NCBI GenBank assembly: GCA_025362235.1
Contig: JANYGZ010000060.1
Location: 1-63,704, forward strand
Source: Ferruginibacter sp.
Lineage (GTDB): Bacteria > Bacteroidota > Bacteroidia > Chitinophagales > Chitinophagaceae
Direction of reading: 5' to 3'
Length of the DNA: 63,704 nucleotides
Shown here in pieces: positions 54,076 through 62,236 of the stretch. A program made the position numbers and the translations under genes. Under the pieces are notes generated by a model. That model saw only the letters and a program-made list of their open reading frames with translations. It did no database searches and was not told the origin of the DNA. Positions within the stretch are counted from its first letter, which is position 1. Each line of letters begins with the position of its first letter.

Positions 54076-54237
54076 ATGATTGAAGCACTAAAAAAAATAT
54101 TACCCAAAAACCAAATAAAATCAAGATATATCGACCTGGTATCTTTTGCTTCCGATGCAGGTTTTTATCATTTGGTTCCTAAAGCAGTGGGACAACCGGT
54201 AAGTGAAGCAGAGATCATTTCGTTAATTGTAAAATAA
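54076..54237 (+). pseudogene. N-terminal stub of an FAD-linked oxidase (D-lactate/glycolate dehydrogenase type)
   Basis: From ATG 54076 the frame gives 53 residues: MIEALKKILPKNQIKSRYID, then LVSFASDAGFYHLVPKAVGQ and PVSEAEIISLIVK-stop. The D-A-G-F-Y...P-K-A-V...P-x-S-E-x-E-I pattern is the usual start of FAD-binding/(Fe-S) D-lactate or glycolate dehydrogenases (about 950 residues). Everything after is lost. A lactate oxidase would match this locus, which makes lactate, and the intact FMN lactate dehydrogenase at 62237 may replace it. Confidence 0.55.
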
Positions 54238-54243
54238 TTTATT

Positions 54244-55068
54244 ATGAAAAAACTAATCCTGCTCATTGTAGTTGTTTTTACCATTAGTTCATTCACCAAA
54301 AAAGAAATTACCTGGGTTGCCATTGGTGATTCTATTACCTACTTAAATGATCATCCTGATGAAACAGGCAATAGGATTACCAAAGGGTATATGACAGGTG
54401 TTGTAGAAAAACTGCCCAATATAGACTTTACCAACCAGGGACATAATGGCTGGACATCGGGTAATATAGCCGGCGAAATTGAAAAACTTGGGTTAACAAA
54501 AGCAGATGTGTATTCGGTTTTTTTTGGTACGAACGATTGGTGGCAGGGCAGGCCAATCGGCAGAGTGTCAGATTATCTAAATAACACGGGCAATAATACA
54601 TTGTACGGATCTTACCGCATCATCATTGATAAATTGCGGAGCCTTAATCCAGCCGCGGCAATAATTCTTATTACACCAATGCAGCGTGTAGATTTTGTAT
54701 ACATTGCCGATTTGAAAAACAATGCTTATGGTTCATACAAAGACAAGAATGGACAGTCACTTGCCCAGTTTGCAGAGGCAATCATAACAATAGCAAAAGT
54801 GGAAGATTTTAAAATAGTTGACCTGTATAATAAAAGCGGTATCACATTAAATAACATGGTAAAATACAAACGTTTAAAAGATCCCCAAACAGGTGCCTAT
54901 AAAAACTATCCTTATCCTACATTTATTGATATTCCTTTTAACCCTGAAACGGACGAATACCCATATCCACCTGACGCTGCTGATATGACTTTTGATGGCC
55001 TTCATCCATCTGATAAAGGTTATGCTGTGATTACCAAAATGCTGGTGAAGGTGATGAAGAAATATTGA
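54244..55068 (+). CDS. SGNH/GDSL hydrolase, exported
   Basis: 274 residues: signal peptide (MKKLILLIVVVFTISSFTKK) and SGNH hydrolase core: block I G-D-S-I-T (catalytic Ser at about 29), block II Gly in N-Q-G-H-N-G-W, block III F-F-G-T-N-D, block V D-G-L-H-P-S-D-K-G (Asp and His). Probably removes acyl groups from a sugar in the periplasm; acetylated rhamnose-rich glycans would make sense here, but no test of substrate is in the sequence. Starts 6 bases after the oxidase stub. Confidence 0.85.
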   Translation: MKKLILLIVVVFTISSFTKKEITWVAIGDSITYLNDHPDETGNRITKGYMTGVVEKLPNIDFTNQGHNGWTSGNIAGEIEKLGLTKADVYSVFFGTNDWWQGRPIGRVSDYLNNTGNNTLYGSYRIIIDKLRSLNPAAAIILITPMQRVDFVYIADLKNNAYGSYKDKNGQSLAQFAEAIITIAKVEDFKIVDLYNKSGITLNNMVKYKRLKDPQTGAYKNYPYPTFIDIPFNPETDEYPYPPDAADMTFDGLHPSDKGYAVITKMLVKVMKKY

Positions 55069-55097
55069 ATGGGCCAATAATACAGATGCAGGTATAA

Positions 55098-55190
55098 AAT
55101 AAAGATGCAGAGCTGTGGTTAAATTTTGGCGATGTAAAAAATCCTGCAGAAGTGAGGTGCCAAAACCCGGAGAAAATAAAATATAAATAA
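55098..55190 (+). pseudogene. Possible glycoside hydrolase tail fragment
   Basis: Frame from AAT 55098 to TAA 55188-55190: NKDAELWLNFGDVKNPAEVR then CQNPEKIKYK. The stretch L-W-L-N-F-G-D-V-K-N-x-A-E-V-R resembles the 'L-x-L-D-L-G-x-V-x-x-x-A-x-V-x-V-N-G' of the C-terminal jelly-roll of GH106 rhamnosidases and related enzymes. Only 30 residues remain; a weak call. Confidence 0.25.
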
Positions 55191-55300
55191 AAATGACCAA
55201 CTAACTTATAGAAGATATCAGACAGAGCATGACAGTTATAACATTATTTCAGGATATTTTTACATTATATTGTTAACGCCATAAAGAAAATCAACAACAC

Positions 55301-56443
55301 ATGCAATCCATACTCGGAGTTATTTTTCATTTTATCGGGGGATTTGCTTCCGGTAGTTTTTACATGCCTTATAAAAAAGTAAAAGGCTGGCATTGGGAAA
55401 GTTTCTGGATTGTAGGGGGTATTTTTTCCTGGTTTATCGTACCACCATTGGCAGCATACCTTACCATACCGGGTTTTGCTGATATCATTAAAGGAGCAGG
55501 TTCATCTACTTTAGGAATCACTTATTTATTTGGCGTGCTTTGGGGCATTGGTGGATTAACCTACGGTCTGGGTGTGCGTTACCTGGGTGTTTCATTAGGC
55601 AGCAGCATTATCCTTGGTTTATGTATGGTATTTGGTGCCATCATCCCTTCCATCTATTATGATTTGTTTCCTAAGGAAGGTAAGGATACATTCTCTGTGC
55701 TGATTCACACAAGCTGGGGATTAACAGTTATCGCTGGTCTTGTGGTATGTATTATTGGTATTATTATTTGTGGTAAAGCCGGTACCATGAAAGAGAAACA
55801 GCTTTCCGCTTCCAGGGCAACAGACCCTCATGGACTGGAAATTAAAACCGAATATAAGTTTGCCCTTGGAATGTTTGTTTCAATTATTTCGGGTGTGTTA
55901 AGTGCCTGTTTCAATTTTGGTTTGGAAGCAGGAAAACCAATGGCGGATTTGGCGAACGAAATATGGAAAACGTCGCATCCAAACCAGGGTAATTTTTTGT
56001 ATCAGAACAATGTAACTTATGTGGTTGTTTTATGGGGTGGATTGACTACCAATTTTATCTGGTGTACGATTCTAAATGCACGCAATAAAACCTTTGGCGA
56101 TTATGCAAATAAAAAAACGCCATTGTTAAATAATTATATTTTTTCTGCACTCGCCGGTACTACCTGGTTCCTGCAATTCTTTTTCTATGGTATGGGCGAA
56201 AGCAAACTGGGTAATGGCCCCAGCTCGTGGATACTGCATATGGCCTTTATTATACTCACGGCAAATATGTGGGGGTTGGTATTAAAAGAGTGGAAAGGTG
56301 TAAATAAAAAAACACTCAGAACCATTGCCGTGGGAATTATTGTCATAGTAATGGCTGTATTATTAGTGGGGCTTGGTAATAGACTGCATGAAAAATTAAA
56401 AAAAGAAAAAACTTTAACATATGTCAATAACAAAACAATTTAA
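55301..56443 (+). CDS. rhaT: L-rhamnose/proton symporter
   Basis: 380 residues with about ten membrane helices; RhaT family of the DMT superfamily. Seen: N-terminal helix G-V-I-F-H-F-I-G-G-F-A-S-G-S-F-Y-M-P-Y-K-K, typical for RhaT, and L-G-V-S-L-G-S-S-I-I-L-G near 105. Takes up L-rhamnose with H+. Its last 23 bases overlap the aldolase gene start, so the two are translated together. First gene of the phosphorylating branch. Promoter not seen clearly (TTATATTG near 55264-55271 is a partial -7 box). Confidence 0.93.
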   Translation: MQSILGVIFHFIGGFASGSFYMPYKKVKGWHWESFWIVGGIFSWFIVPPLAAYLTIPGFADIIKGAGSSTLGITYLFGVLWGIGGLTYGLGVRYLGVSLGSSIILGLCMVFGAIIPSIYYDLFPKEGKDTFSVLIHTSWGLTVIAGLVVCIIGIIICGKAGTMKEKQLSASRATDPHGLEIKTEYKFALGMFVSIISGVLSACFNFGLEAGKPMADLANEIWKTSHPNQGNFLYQNNVTYVVVLWGGLTTNFIWCTILNARNKTFGDYANKKTPLLNNYIFSALAGTTWFLQFFFYGMGESKLGNGPSSWILHMAFIILTANMWGLVLKEWKGVNKKTLRTIAVGIIVIVMAVLLVGLGNRLHEKLKKEKTLTYVNNKTI

Positions 56444-58538
56444 ACATGTAAGCTACCTGTGGGATGAGACTAAAGCAGCAGAACTTGCAGGCGATGAAGT
56501 GGCGCTGTTAGTATATCGTTCTAATTTGCTGGGCGCAGATTTAAAGCTCACCAATTATGGTGGAGGCAACACTTCCTGCAAAGCGGTGGCTAAAGATCCG
56601 GTTACAGGAAAAGAGGTGGAAGTGATGTGGGTAAAAGGAAGTGGGGGCGACCTTGGAACGATGAAGCGGAATGGATTGGCAGCGCTGTATGTGGAGCGTT
56701 TGAGAAGTTTAAAAAATATCTATCGTGGCATTGAACATGAAGATGAAATGGTGGAGTTATTCAATCATTGCATTTATGATCTGGCATCAAAAGCTCCGTC
56801 GATTGATACGCCCCTACATGGATTTCTTCCATTCAAACACATTGATCATTTACATCCTGATGCGGCAATTGCTATTGCAGCAGCAAAGGACGGAGAAAAA
56901 ATTACCAAAGAATTATTTGGTGGAACAATTGGCTGGGTAAAGTGGCAGAAGCCAGGCTTTGAGTTGGGCCTGATGCTAAAACAATGTCTTGATGAAAACC
57001 CCGGTATTCGAGGCATCATGCTTGGTTCTCATGGCTTGTTTACCTGGGGCGATACCGCTTATGAAAGTTATATAAATACATTAGAAGTAATTGAACGCTG
57101 TGCGCAATACCTCGAAGATAATTATGGAAAGAAAGGTGAAATATTTGCTGGCCAAAAAATAACTTCATTACCCAAACAAGAACGCTTAAAGAAAGCAGCA
57201 ACACTTGCGCCTATATTACGCGGCTTTTGTTCTTCCCAAACAAAAATGATTGGGCACTTTACTGATGATGACCGAGTCTTGCAATTTATCAATTCTAAAG
57301 ATTTGGATAGATTGGCACCTCTTGGTACCAGTTGCCCTGACCACTTTTTAAGAACAAAAATTTCTCCTCTGGTATTGAATCTTTCAACAGATGAAGATGT
57401 AACAAACACTGAAGCTATTAAGGAAAAAATTGCTCCTTTATTTGAAGCTTACCGCAAGATGTACGCCAACTATTACAACACCTGCAAGCATCCAAACAGT
57501 CCTGCCATTCGTGATGCCAACCCTGTTGTGATTTTATACCCAGGCATTGGCATGTTTACATTTGCAAAAGACAAACAGACAGCAAGAGTGGCAGCAGAAT
57601 TTTATATTAATGCCATCAATGTAATGAAAGGTGCCGAAGCTGTAAGTGAGTATACATCATTACCCCGGCAGGAAGCTTTTAATATTGAATACTGGTTATT
57701 GGAAGAAGCAAAATTGCAGCGTATGCCCAAACCAAAATCTTTAAGCGGGCGTGTGGCATTAGTTACCGGAAGTGCAGGGGGCATCGGTAAAGCAATTGCA
57801 AAAAAGTTTGCAGCAGAAGGCGCCTGTGTGGTATTAAATGATATAAACCAGGAACGCCTTGATGGTGCAATGGAAGAGTTTAAAAAAGCATTTGGAAAAG
57901 ATACTGCTTCATCAACTTTATTAAATGTAACAGATGAAACAACCATACAGAATGCTATGGCGGATGCTGCGTTGGCATTTGGAGGTGTTGATATTGTAAT
58001 AAATAATGCAGGCATCAGCATCTCAAAAACGATAGCAGACCATACCATTGCCGATTGGGATAAACTGTATGATATTTTAGTGAAGGGGCAGTTTCTTGTT
58101 TCTAAGGCAGGCATTGAAATAATGCGTAAACAAAATTTTGGTGGCGACATCATTAATATTGTTTCTAAAAATTCTGTAGTGGCAGGTCCCAACAATGCAG
58201 GCTATGGTTCTGCAAAAGCAGCACAGGCACACCTTACCCGTTTAATGGCTGCAGAAGTTGGTGCTGATCATATCAGGGTGAATACTGTAAACCCTGATGC
58301 AGTAATTTCTGATAGCAATATTTGGGCAGGTGGCTGGGCCGAAGGAAGAGCTAAAGCGTATGGTATTACAGTGGAGGAATTACCGGCTTATTATGCCAAA
58401 CGGACCTTATTGAATGAAACTATTTTGCCGGATGATATCGCCAATGCATGTTATGCTTTTGTTGGAGGGCTATTGAATAAATCTACAGGTAATGTATTAA
58501 ATGTGGATGGTGGTGTTGCTGCTGCATTTTTAAGATAG
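56421..58538 (+). CDS. rhaD: Bifunctional L-rhamnulose-1-phosphate aldolase/L-lactaldehyde dehydrogenase
   Basis: 705 residues, a fusion. Residues 1-420: class II aldolase/adducin domain with metal His in T-P-L-H-G-F-L-P-F-K-H (about 131-141) and G-S-H-G-L-F near 204; it splits rhamnulose-1-P to DHAP and L-lactaldehyde. Residues 440-705: SDR domain with T-G-S-A-G-G-I-G (about 449-456), N-N-A-G-I, Y-G-S-A-K (about 594-598); it oxidises lactaldehyde to L-lactate. Known in Bacteroidota, Bacillus and Chloroflexus (RhaEW-type). Overlaps rhaT. L-lactate goes to the FMN dehydrogenase at 62237. Confidence 0.93.
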   Translation: MSITKQFKHVSYLWDETKAAELAGDEVALLVYRSNLLGADLKLTNYGGGNTSCKAVAKDPVTGKEVEVMWVKGSGGDLGTMKRNGLAALYVERLRSLKNIYRGIEHEDEMVELFNHCIYDLASKAPSIDTPLHGFLPFKHIDHLHPDAAIAIAAAKDGEKITKELFGGTIGWVKWQKPGFELGLMLKQCLDENPGIRGIMLGSHGLFTWGDTAYESYINTLEVIERCAQYLEDNYGKKGEIFAGQKITSLPKQERLKKAATLAPILRGFCSSQTKMIGHFTDDDRVLQFINSKDLDRLAPLGTSCPDHFLRTKISPLVLNLSTDEDVTNTEAIKEKIAPLFEAYRKMYANYYNTCKHPNSPAIRDANPVVILYPGIGMFTFAKDKQTARVAAEFYINAINVMKGAEAVSEYTSLPRQEAFNIEYWLLEEAKLQRMPKPKSLSGRVALVTGSAGGIGKAIAKKFAAEGACVVLNDINQERLDGAMEEFKKAFGKDTASSTLLNVTDETTIQNAMADAALAFGGVDIVINNAGISISKTIADHTIADWDKLYDILVKGQFLVSKAGIEIMRKQNFGGDIINIVSKNSVVAGPNNAGYGSAKAAQAHLTRLMAAEVGADHIRVNTVNPDAVISDSNIWAGGWAEGRAKAYGITVEELPAYYAKRTLLNETILPDDIANACYAFVGGLLNKSTGNVLNVDGGVAAAFLR

Positions 58539-58549
58539 GGCTCTCCCGG

Positions 58550-58564
58550 CCTCCCCGGGGGAGG
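58550..58564. repeat. GC-rich palindrome after the aldolase gene
   Basis: CCTCCCC-G-GGGGAGG, a 7-bp stem with one-base loop, 11 bases after the stop. No T-run, so it may be a dispersed repeat more than a terminator. Confidence 0.5.
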
Positions 58565-58731
58565 TGTAAGCAAGGCCATAGAATTTTAATGGTTCAGTTA
58601 AATGCTGGCTATTTGTGTAATTGTAGATAAAAGAACCAATGATGATATGGAAGAGTTGTTGTTTAATATGGGGTTGAAGTACCGCCTCTTCTCTTTTGGA
58701 AAATAGGAAGGGTGATGAGGTCGGAAAAGGC

Positions 58732-58907
58732 GTTTTTTTAGATGGTACACCAACAGTTTGTTTTGTTTTTAAAAAGCAGTAGATATTAAACTGCCTGATA
58801 ATTTACCCGTACATACTGTGATGAAACGACGGTGGAAATACATGGTTGATATGATTGAAGGCAATGCCGAGCCAACCTATGAGCATACCGTTAAAAGAAG
58901 TATTTAA
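58732..58907 (+). pseudogene. Relic of an L-rhamnose mutarotase gene
   Basis: Two frames: G-V-F-L-D-G-T-P-T-V-C-F-V-F-K-K (58732-58776) and then, after a shift, KLPDNLPVHTVMKRRWKYMV, D-M-I-E-G-N-A-E-P (58788 onward), TAA at 58905-58907. In rhamnose mutarotases the order is 'I-x-L-D-x-x-T-x-x-L-F', then 'V-M-K-R-W-W-x-Y-M-x-D-I-M-E-x-N'. The match in order and the place between rhaD and rhaI support the call. N-terminal third not found (a 34-codon frame at 58602 is of unknown origin). Confidence 0.42.
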
Positions 58908-58963
58908 TTTACCATAGATAATTAAGGATAAATTTTTTCCTTTAAAATATTAAAATGATTGTT

Positions 58964-60238
58964 ATGCAACTGAAAAAAAACACGATCGATGAACACAACC
59001 AGCCATTGATTAGCGAACATAAAAGGAAGTTTGATTTTATTTCAGCAGGGATCAATAATATTGATGCTGTTATTAAAAAATTGGTTGATTTTAATGTAGC
59101 CATACCCAGTTGGGCGCTTGGTACAGGTGGCACAAGGTTTGGCCGTTTTGCAGGAAGTGGTGAACCCGGCAATTTAGTAGAAAAAATGGAAGATATAGGC
59201 TTGCTCCATGCACTCAATAAATCAAGCGGTGCCATATCGCTGCACATTCCCTGGGATATTCCTGAAAATTATGCAGATATAAAAAGCCTGGCTGCACAAT
59301 TGGGTTTACAATTTGATGCTGTGAACTCCAATACATTCCAGGATCAGAAAGCCCGGGAACTAAGTTATAAATTTGGTTCCTTGCAGCATGTAAATAAAGC
59401 TGTTCGCAAACAGGCCATCGAACATAATATCGAAGTAATAAAACATGGCATCGAATTAGGTTCAAAAGCATTAACGGTTTGGCTGAGTGATGGTAGTTGT
59501 TTTCCTGGTCAATTAAATTTTAGAAAAGCATTTCAAAATACATTGGAAAGTTTGCAGGAAATTTATGCAGCACTGCCGGCTGACTGGAAAGTATTTGTTG
59601 AATACAAAGCCTTTGAACCAAATTTTTATTCAATGACGGTGGGGGATTGGGGGCAATCGTTATTATATGCAAATAAACTTGGCCCGAAAGCATTTACATT
59701 GGTTGACCTTGGTCATCATTTACCCAATGCCAATATTGAGCAGATTGTTTCGCTTTTGTTAATGGAAAAAAAGCTGGCAGGTTTTCATTTTAATGATAGT
59801 AAGTATGGTGATGATGATTTAACAGTAGGAAGCATCAGGCCTTATCAACTCTTTTTAATTTTTATTGAACTCGTGGAAGGAATGGATGCAAGAGGTATGA
59901 ACCATGCAACAGACCTTGGCTGGATGATTGATGCAAGCCATAATGTAAAAGACCCGCTGGAAGATTTATTGCAATCTGTGGAAGCCATCATGATTGCTTA
60001 TGCCCAGGCATTGCTGATTGACAGAAAAAAACTAAACGAAGCACAGGATAGCAATGATGTAGTAACTGCACAGGAAGTATTGCAGGATACTTTTCGTACT
60101 GATGTAAGATCAATAGTTGCTGAAGCAAGATTGAGAAGTGGCGCTGCATTAAACCCGGTACAGTTGTTCAGAGATATAAAAGTAAGGGAGCAGCTAATAA
60201 AAGAAAGAGGAACTAAAACAGTGGCAACGGGATTGTGA
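58964..60238 (+). CDS. rhaI: L-rhamnose isomerase, RhaI type
   Basis: 424 residues from ATG 58964 (ATG 58955 is an alternative). The RhaI family (Pseudomonas stutzeri type), TIM barrel, not the E. coli RhaA family. Converts L-rhamnose to L-rhamnulose. Seen: W-A-L-G-T-G-G-T-R-F-G-R-F near residue 48, F-V-E-Y-K-A-F-E-P (metal Glu) near 212, L-V-D-L-G-H-H near 244 and F-H-F-N-D-S-K-Y-G-D-D-D near 274. The TGA stop is formed by the first unit of the heptad array that follows (60234-60387). Confidence 0.92.
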   Translation: MQLKKNTIDEHNQPLISEHKRKFDFISAGINNIDAVIKKLVDFNVAIPSWALGTGGTRFGRFAGSGEPGNLVEKMEDIGLLHALNKSSGAISLHIPWDIPENYADIKSLAAQLGLQFDAVNSNTFQDQKARELSYKFGSLQHVNKAVRKQAIEHNIEVIKHGIELGSKALTVWLSDGSCFPGQLNFRKAFQNTLESLQEIYAALPADWKVFVEYKAFEPNFYSMTVGDWGQSLLYANKLGPKAFTLVDLGHHLPNANIEQIVSLLLMEKKLAGFHFNDSKYGDDDLTVGSIRPYQLFLIFIELVEGMDARGMNHATDLGWMIDASHNVKDPLEDLLQSVEAIMIAYAQALLIDRKKLNEAQDSNDVVTAQEVLQDTFRTDVRSIVAEARLRSGAALNPVQLFRDIKVREQLIKERGTKTVATGL

Positions 60239-60387
60239 GTTGTGAGTTGTGAGTGGTGAGTTGTGAGTGGTGAGTTGTGAGTGGTGAGTTGTGAGTGGTG
60301 AGTGGTGAGTTGTGAATTGTGAGTTGTGAGTTGTGAGTTGTGAGTTGTGAGTTGTGAGTTGTGAGTTGTGAGTGGTGAGTGGTGAGT
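60234..60387. repeat. Heptanucleotide array, 22 tandem units
   Basis: Exactly 22 units of 7 bases, alternating mainly TGTGAGT and GGTGAGT, one TGTGAAT. It begins inside the last codons of rhaI and supplies its stop codon. The inverted partner array is at 60818-60845, and together they enclose the four-helix-bundle gene. Confidence 0.9.
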
Positions 60388-60460
60388 GGGGCGAGTTGTG
60401 ATTGAAAAGATTGTTTGTAAATTTATGCATACCAATTTTCTAATCATTAAACTCCTTTAT

Positions 60461-60829
60461 ATGTTTTTACAACTAGCCCACACAAAGCTTAATGTTTATC
60501 AGTTTTCTCAGGAATTAGCTCTTGAAAGTTATAAGATTACCAAAAATTTTCCAGCAGATGAAAAGTTTGCAATGGTACAGCAGATAAGAAGAGCAGCTAT
60601 TTCAGTTCATCTCAATCTGGCAGAAGGGTGTTCAAGAAAATCTTAAAAAGAAAGAAATCGGTTTTTTGAAATAGCAAGAGGGTCTGTTATTGAAATTGAT
60701 AGTGCAATTGGGATTGCTTGCAAACTTGAATATATAAAAATTGATGAAATACAATCTTTAGGAAACTCTATTATAAAAACATTTAAAGTACTAAGCGGAA
60801 TGATTAAAAGTGAGGATACTCACAACTGA
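60461..60829 (+). pseudogene. Four-helix-bundle protein (S23/IVP type) gene with one nonsense codon
   Basis: ATG 60461, 61 residues (AHTKLNVYQFSQELALESYK, FAMVQQIRRAAISVHLNLAE, GCSRKS), TAA at 60644-60646, then in the same frame K-E-R-N-R-F-F-E-I-A-R-G-S-V-I-E-I-D and more to TGA 60827-60829. The family (PF05635; '23S rRNA-intervening sequence protein') has GCSRKSxxERNRFxEIxRGS, so only one codon is mutated (GAA to TAA likely). 122 codons in all, normal size. Flanked by inverted heptad arrays, as if it had moved as a unit. Confidence 0.8.
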
Positions 60830-60845
60830 CCATTCACAACTCACA
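60818..60845. repeat. Right heptad array, inverted
   Basis: Four units: ACTCACA, ACTGACC, ATTCACA, ACTCACA. On the other strand these read TGTGAGT, TGTGAAT, GGTCAGT, TGTGAGT, the same family as the left array. It ends two bases before the rhamnulokinase ATG and overlaps the end of the four-helix-bundle frame. Confidence 0.8.
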
Positions 60846-60847
60846 TA

Positions 60848-62206
60848 ATGAACCCGACTTCCGCCATAGTAATATTCGACATTGGCAAGACCAATAAAAA
60901 ATTATTATTGTTTGATGAACAGTATAAACTGGTGCATGAAGAAAGCATGCAGTTACCTGAAACAACCGATGAAGATGGCTTTGCCTGCGAAGATATAACA
61001 GCACTAACGCAATGGGTGAATGAATCTTTTGATAAATTATCACATGATGAAAGATTCACTATTAAAGCAATAAATGTTTCTGCGTACGGAGCCAGCTTTG
61101 TTTACCTGGATGATGAAGGGAAAGTAATATTGCCTTTATACAATTATTTAAAACCCTATCCGAAAGAGTTACTGAAAAATTTTTATACCGATTATGGAGG
61201 TGAAAGCTTAATTGGAAAACAAACCGCATCGCCATCATTAGGTAATCTTAATTCGGGGCTACAATTGTATAGGCTAAAATATGAAAAGCCAGCAATCTTT
61301 TCTGCAATTAAATATGCACTGCATTTACCCCAGTACGTTAGTTATCTTCTTTCTTCTAAAATAAATTCAGATATTACCAGTATCGGCTGTCATACTTATT
61401 TATGGAACTTTCAACAACAAAAATATCATTCCTGGGTAACGCAGGAAGGGATTGCTGAGAAATTGCCCGCCTTGTTTAGTTCTACCGGAATTGCAGGATA
61501 TGCAAATGGGGAAATACCTGTTGGGGTTGGGTTGCATGACAGCTCTGCTGCTTTGGTTCCTTATATGATTTCATTTAAAGAACCGTTCATCTTATTATCA
61601 ACAGGTACCTGGTGCGTTAGTTTAAACCCATTCAATCATTCGCAGTTATCCGATTATGAATTGAATAACGACTGCCTTTGTTATCTTTCTTATGAAGGCA
61701 AACCGGTAAAAGCCTCAAGGTTGTTTGCAGGTTACGAACATGAACAACAGGTAAAAAGATTGTCAGAACATTTTAAAACACCAGTAGATTATTTTTCTAC
61801 GGTTAATTGTGATACAGCATTACTAAAAAAACTGAAACCGGTAAATAAGAAACAGCAGTCCAGTGACAATAGTGCAATGATAGGGCAATCGTATTTTGCA
61901 AAAAGGGAACTCAGTGAATTTTCGTCTTATGAGCAAGCCTATCATCAGTTGATAGCAGATATTATTGATCAACAGGTGAGTAGTACTGACTTAGTGTTGA
62001 CCGGTACGGCAGTAAAACAAATTTTTGTGGATGGCGGTTTCAGCCAAAACCCCATTTATATGACGTTGCTTTCCAAAGCATTCCCTGGTATTGAAGTGTA
62101 TGCGGCGTCTTTACCACAGGCATCTGCATTAGGTGCAGCAATGGCTGTTTCTGATAAAAAAATGGACAGCGATGTATTTAAAAAGCATTTTTCGAAGTAT
62201 AAATAA
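60848..62206 (+). CDS. rhaB: Rhamnulokinase (FGGY family)
   Basis: 452 residues. ATP-dependent kinase, L-rhamnulose to L-rhamnulose-1-P. Seen: phosphate-1 motif D-I-G-K-T-N-K-K (about residues 11-18), S-A-Y-G-A-S-F-V-Y-L near 75, L-L-S-T-G-T-W-C near 251 (FGGY adenosine loop) and V-D-G-G-F-S-Q-N near 397. Start at the ATG right after the right heptad array; its leader therefore is repeat sequence. 30 bases before lldD. The family is FGGY of the rhamnulokinase-like Bacteroidota group. Confidence 0.9.
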   Translation: MNPTSAIVIFDIGKTNKKLLLFDEQYKLVHEESMQLPETTDEDGFACEDITALTQWVNESFDKLSHDERFTIKAINVSAYGASFVYLDDEGKVILPLYNYLKPYPKELLKNFYTDYGGESLIGKQTASPSLGNLNSGLQLYRLKYEKPAIFSAIKYALHLPQYVSYLLSSKINSDITSIGCHTYLWNFQQQKYHSWVTQEGIAEKLPALFSSTGIAGYANGEIPVGVGLHDSSAALVPYMISFKEPFILLSTGTWCVSLNPFNHSQLSDYELNNDCLCYLSYEGKPVKASRLFAGYEHEQQVKRLSEHFKTPVDYFSTVNCDTALLKKLKPVNKKQQSSDNSAMIGQSYFAKRELSEFSSYEQAYHQLIADIIDQQVSSTDLVLTGTAVKQIFVDGGFSQNPIYMTLLSKAFPGIEVYAASLPQASALGAAMAVSDKKMDSDVFKKHFSKYK

Positions 62207-62236
62207 AGGCCATCTTTCTTTTAAAAATTACAAAAT

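Noticed and set aside
60234..60387. CRISPR-like array
   Set aside because: Units are seven bases with no spacers and no cas genes nearby.
60194..60447. Minus-strand frames full of repeated T-T-H-N-S-Q-L units
   Set aside because: They are only translations of the 22-unit heptad array; a 7-base unit gives three-frame periodic peptides on either strand. No start signal or coding bias.
2459..60829. Alternative genetic code or general stop read-through, given several in-frame stops
   Set aside because: TAG, TGA and TAA all occur as interrupting stops and all three end intact genes; several broken genes also have frameshifts or deletions. Ordinary gene decay explains it.
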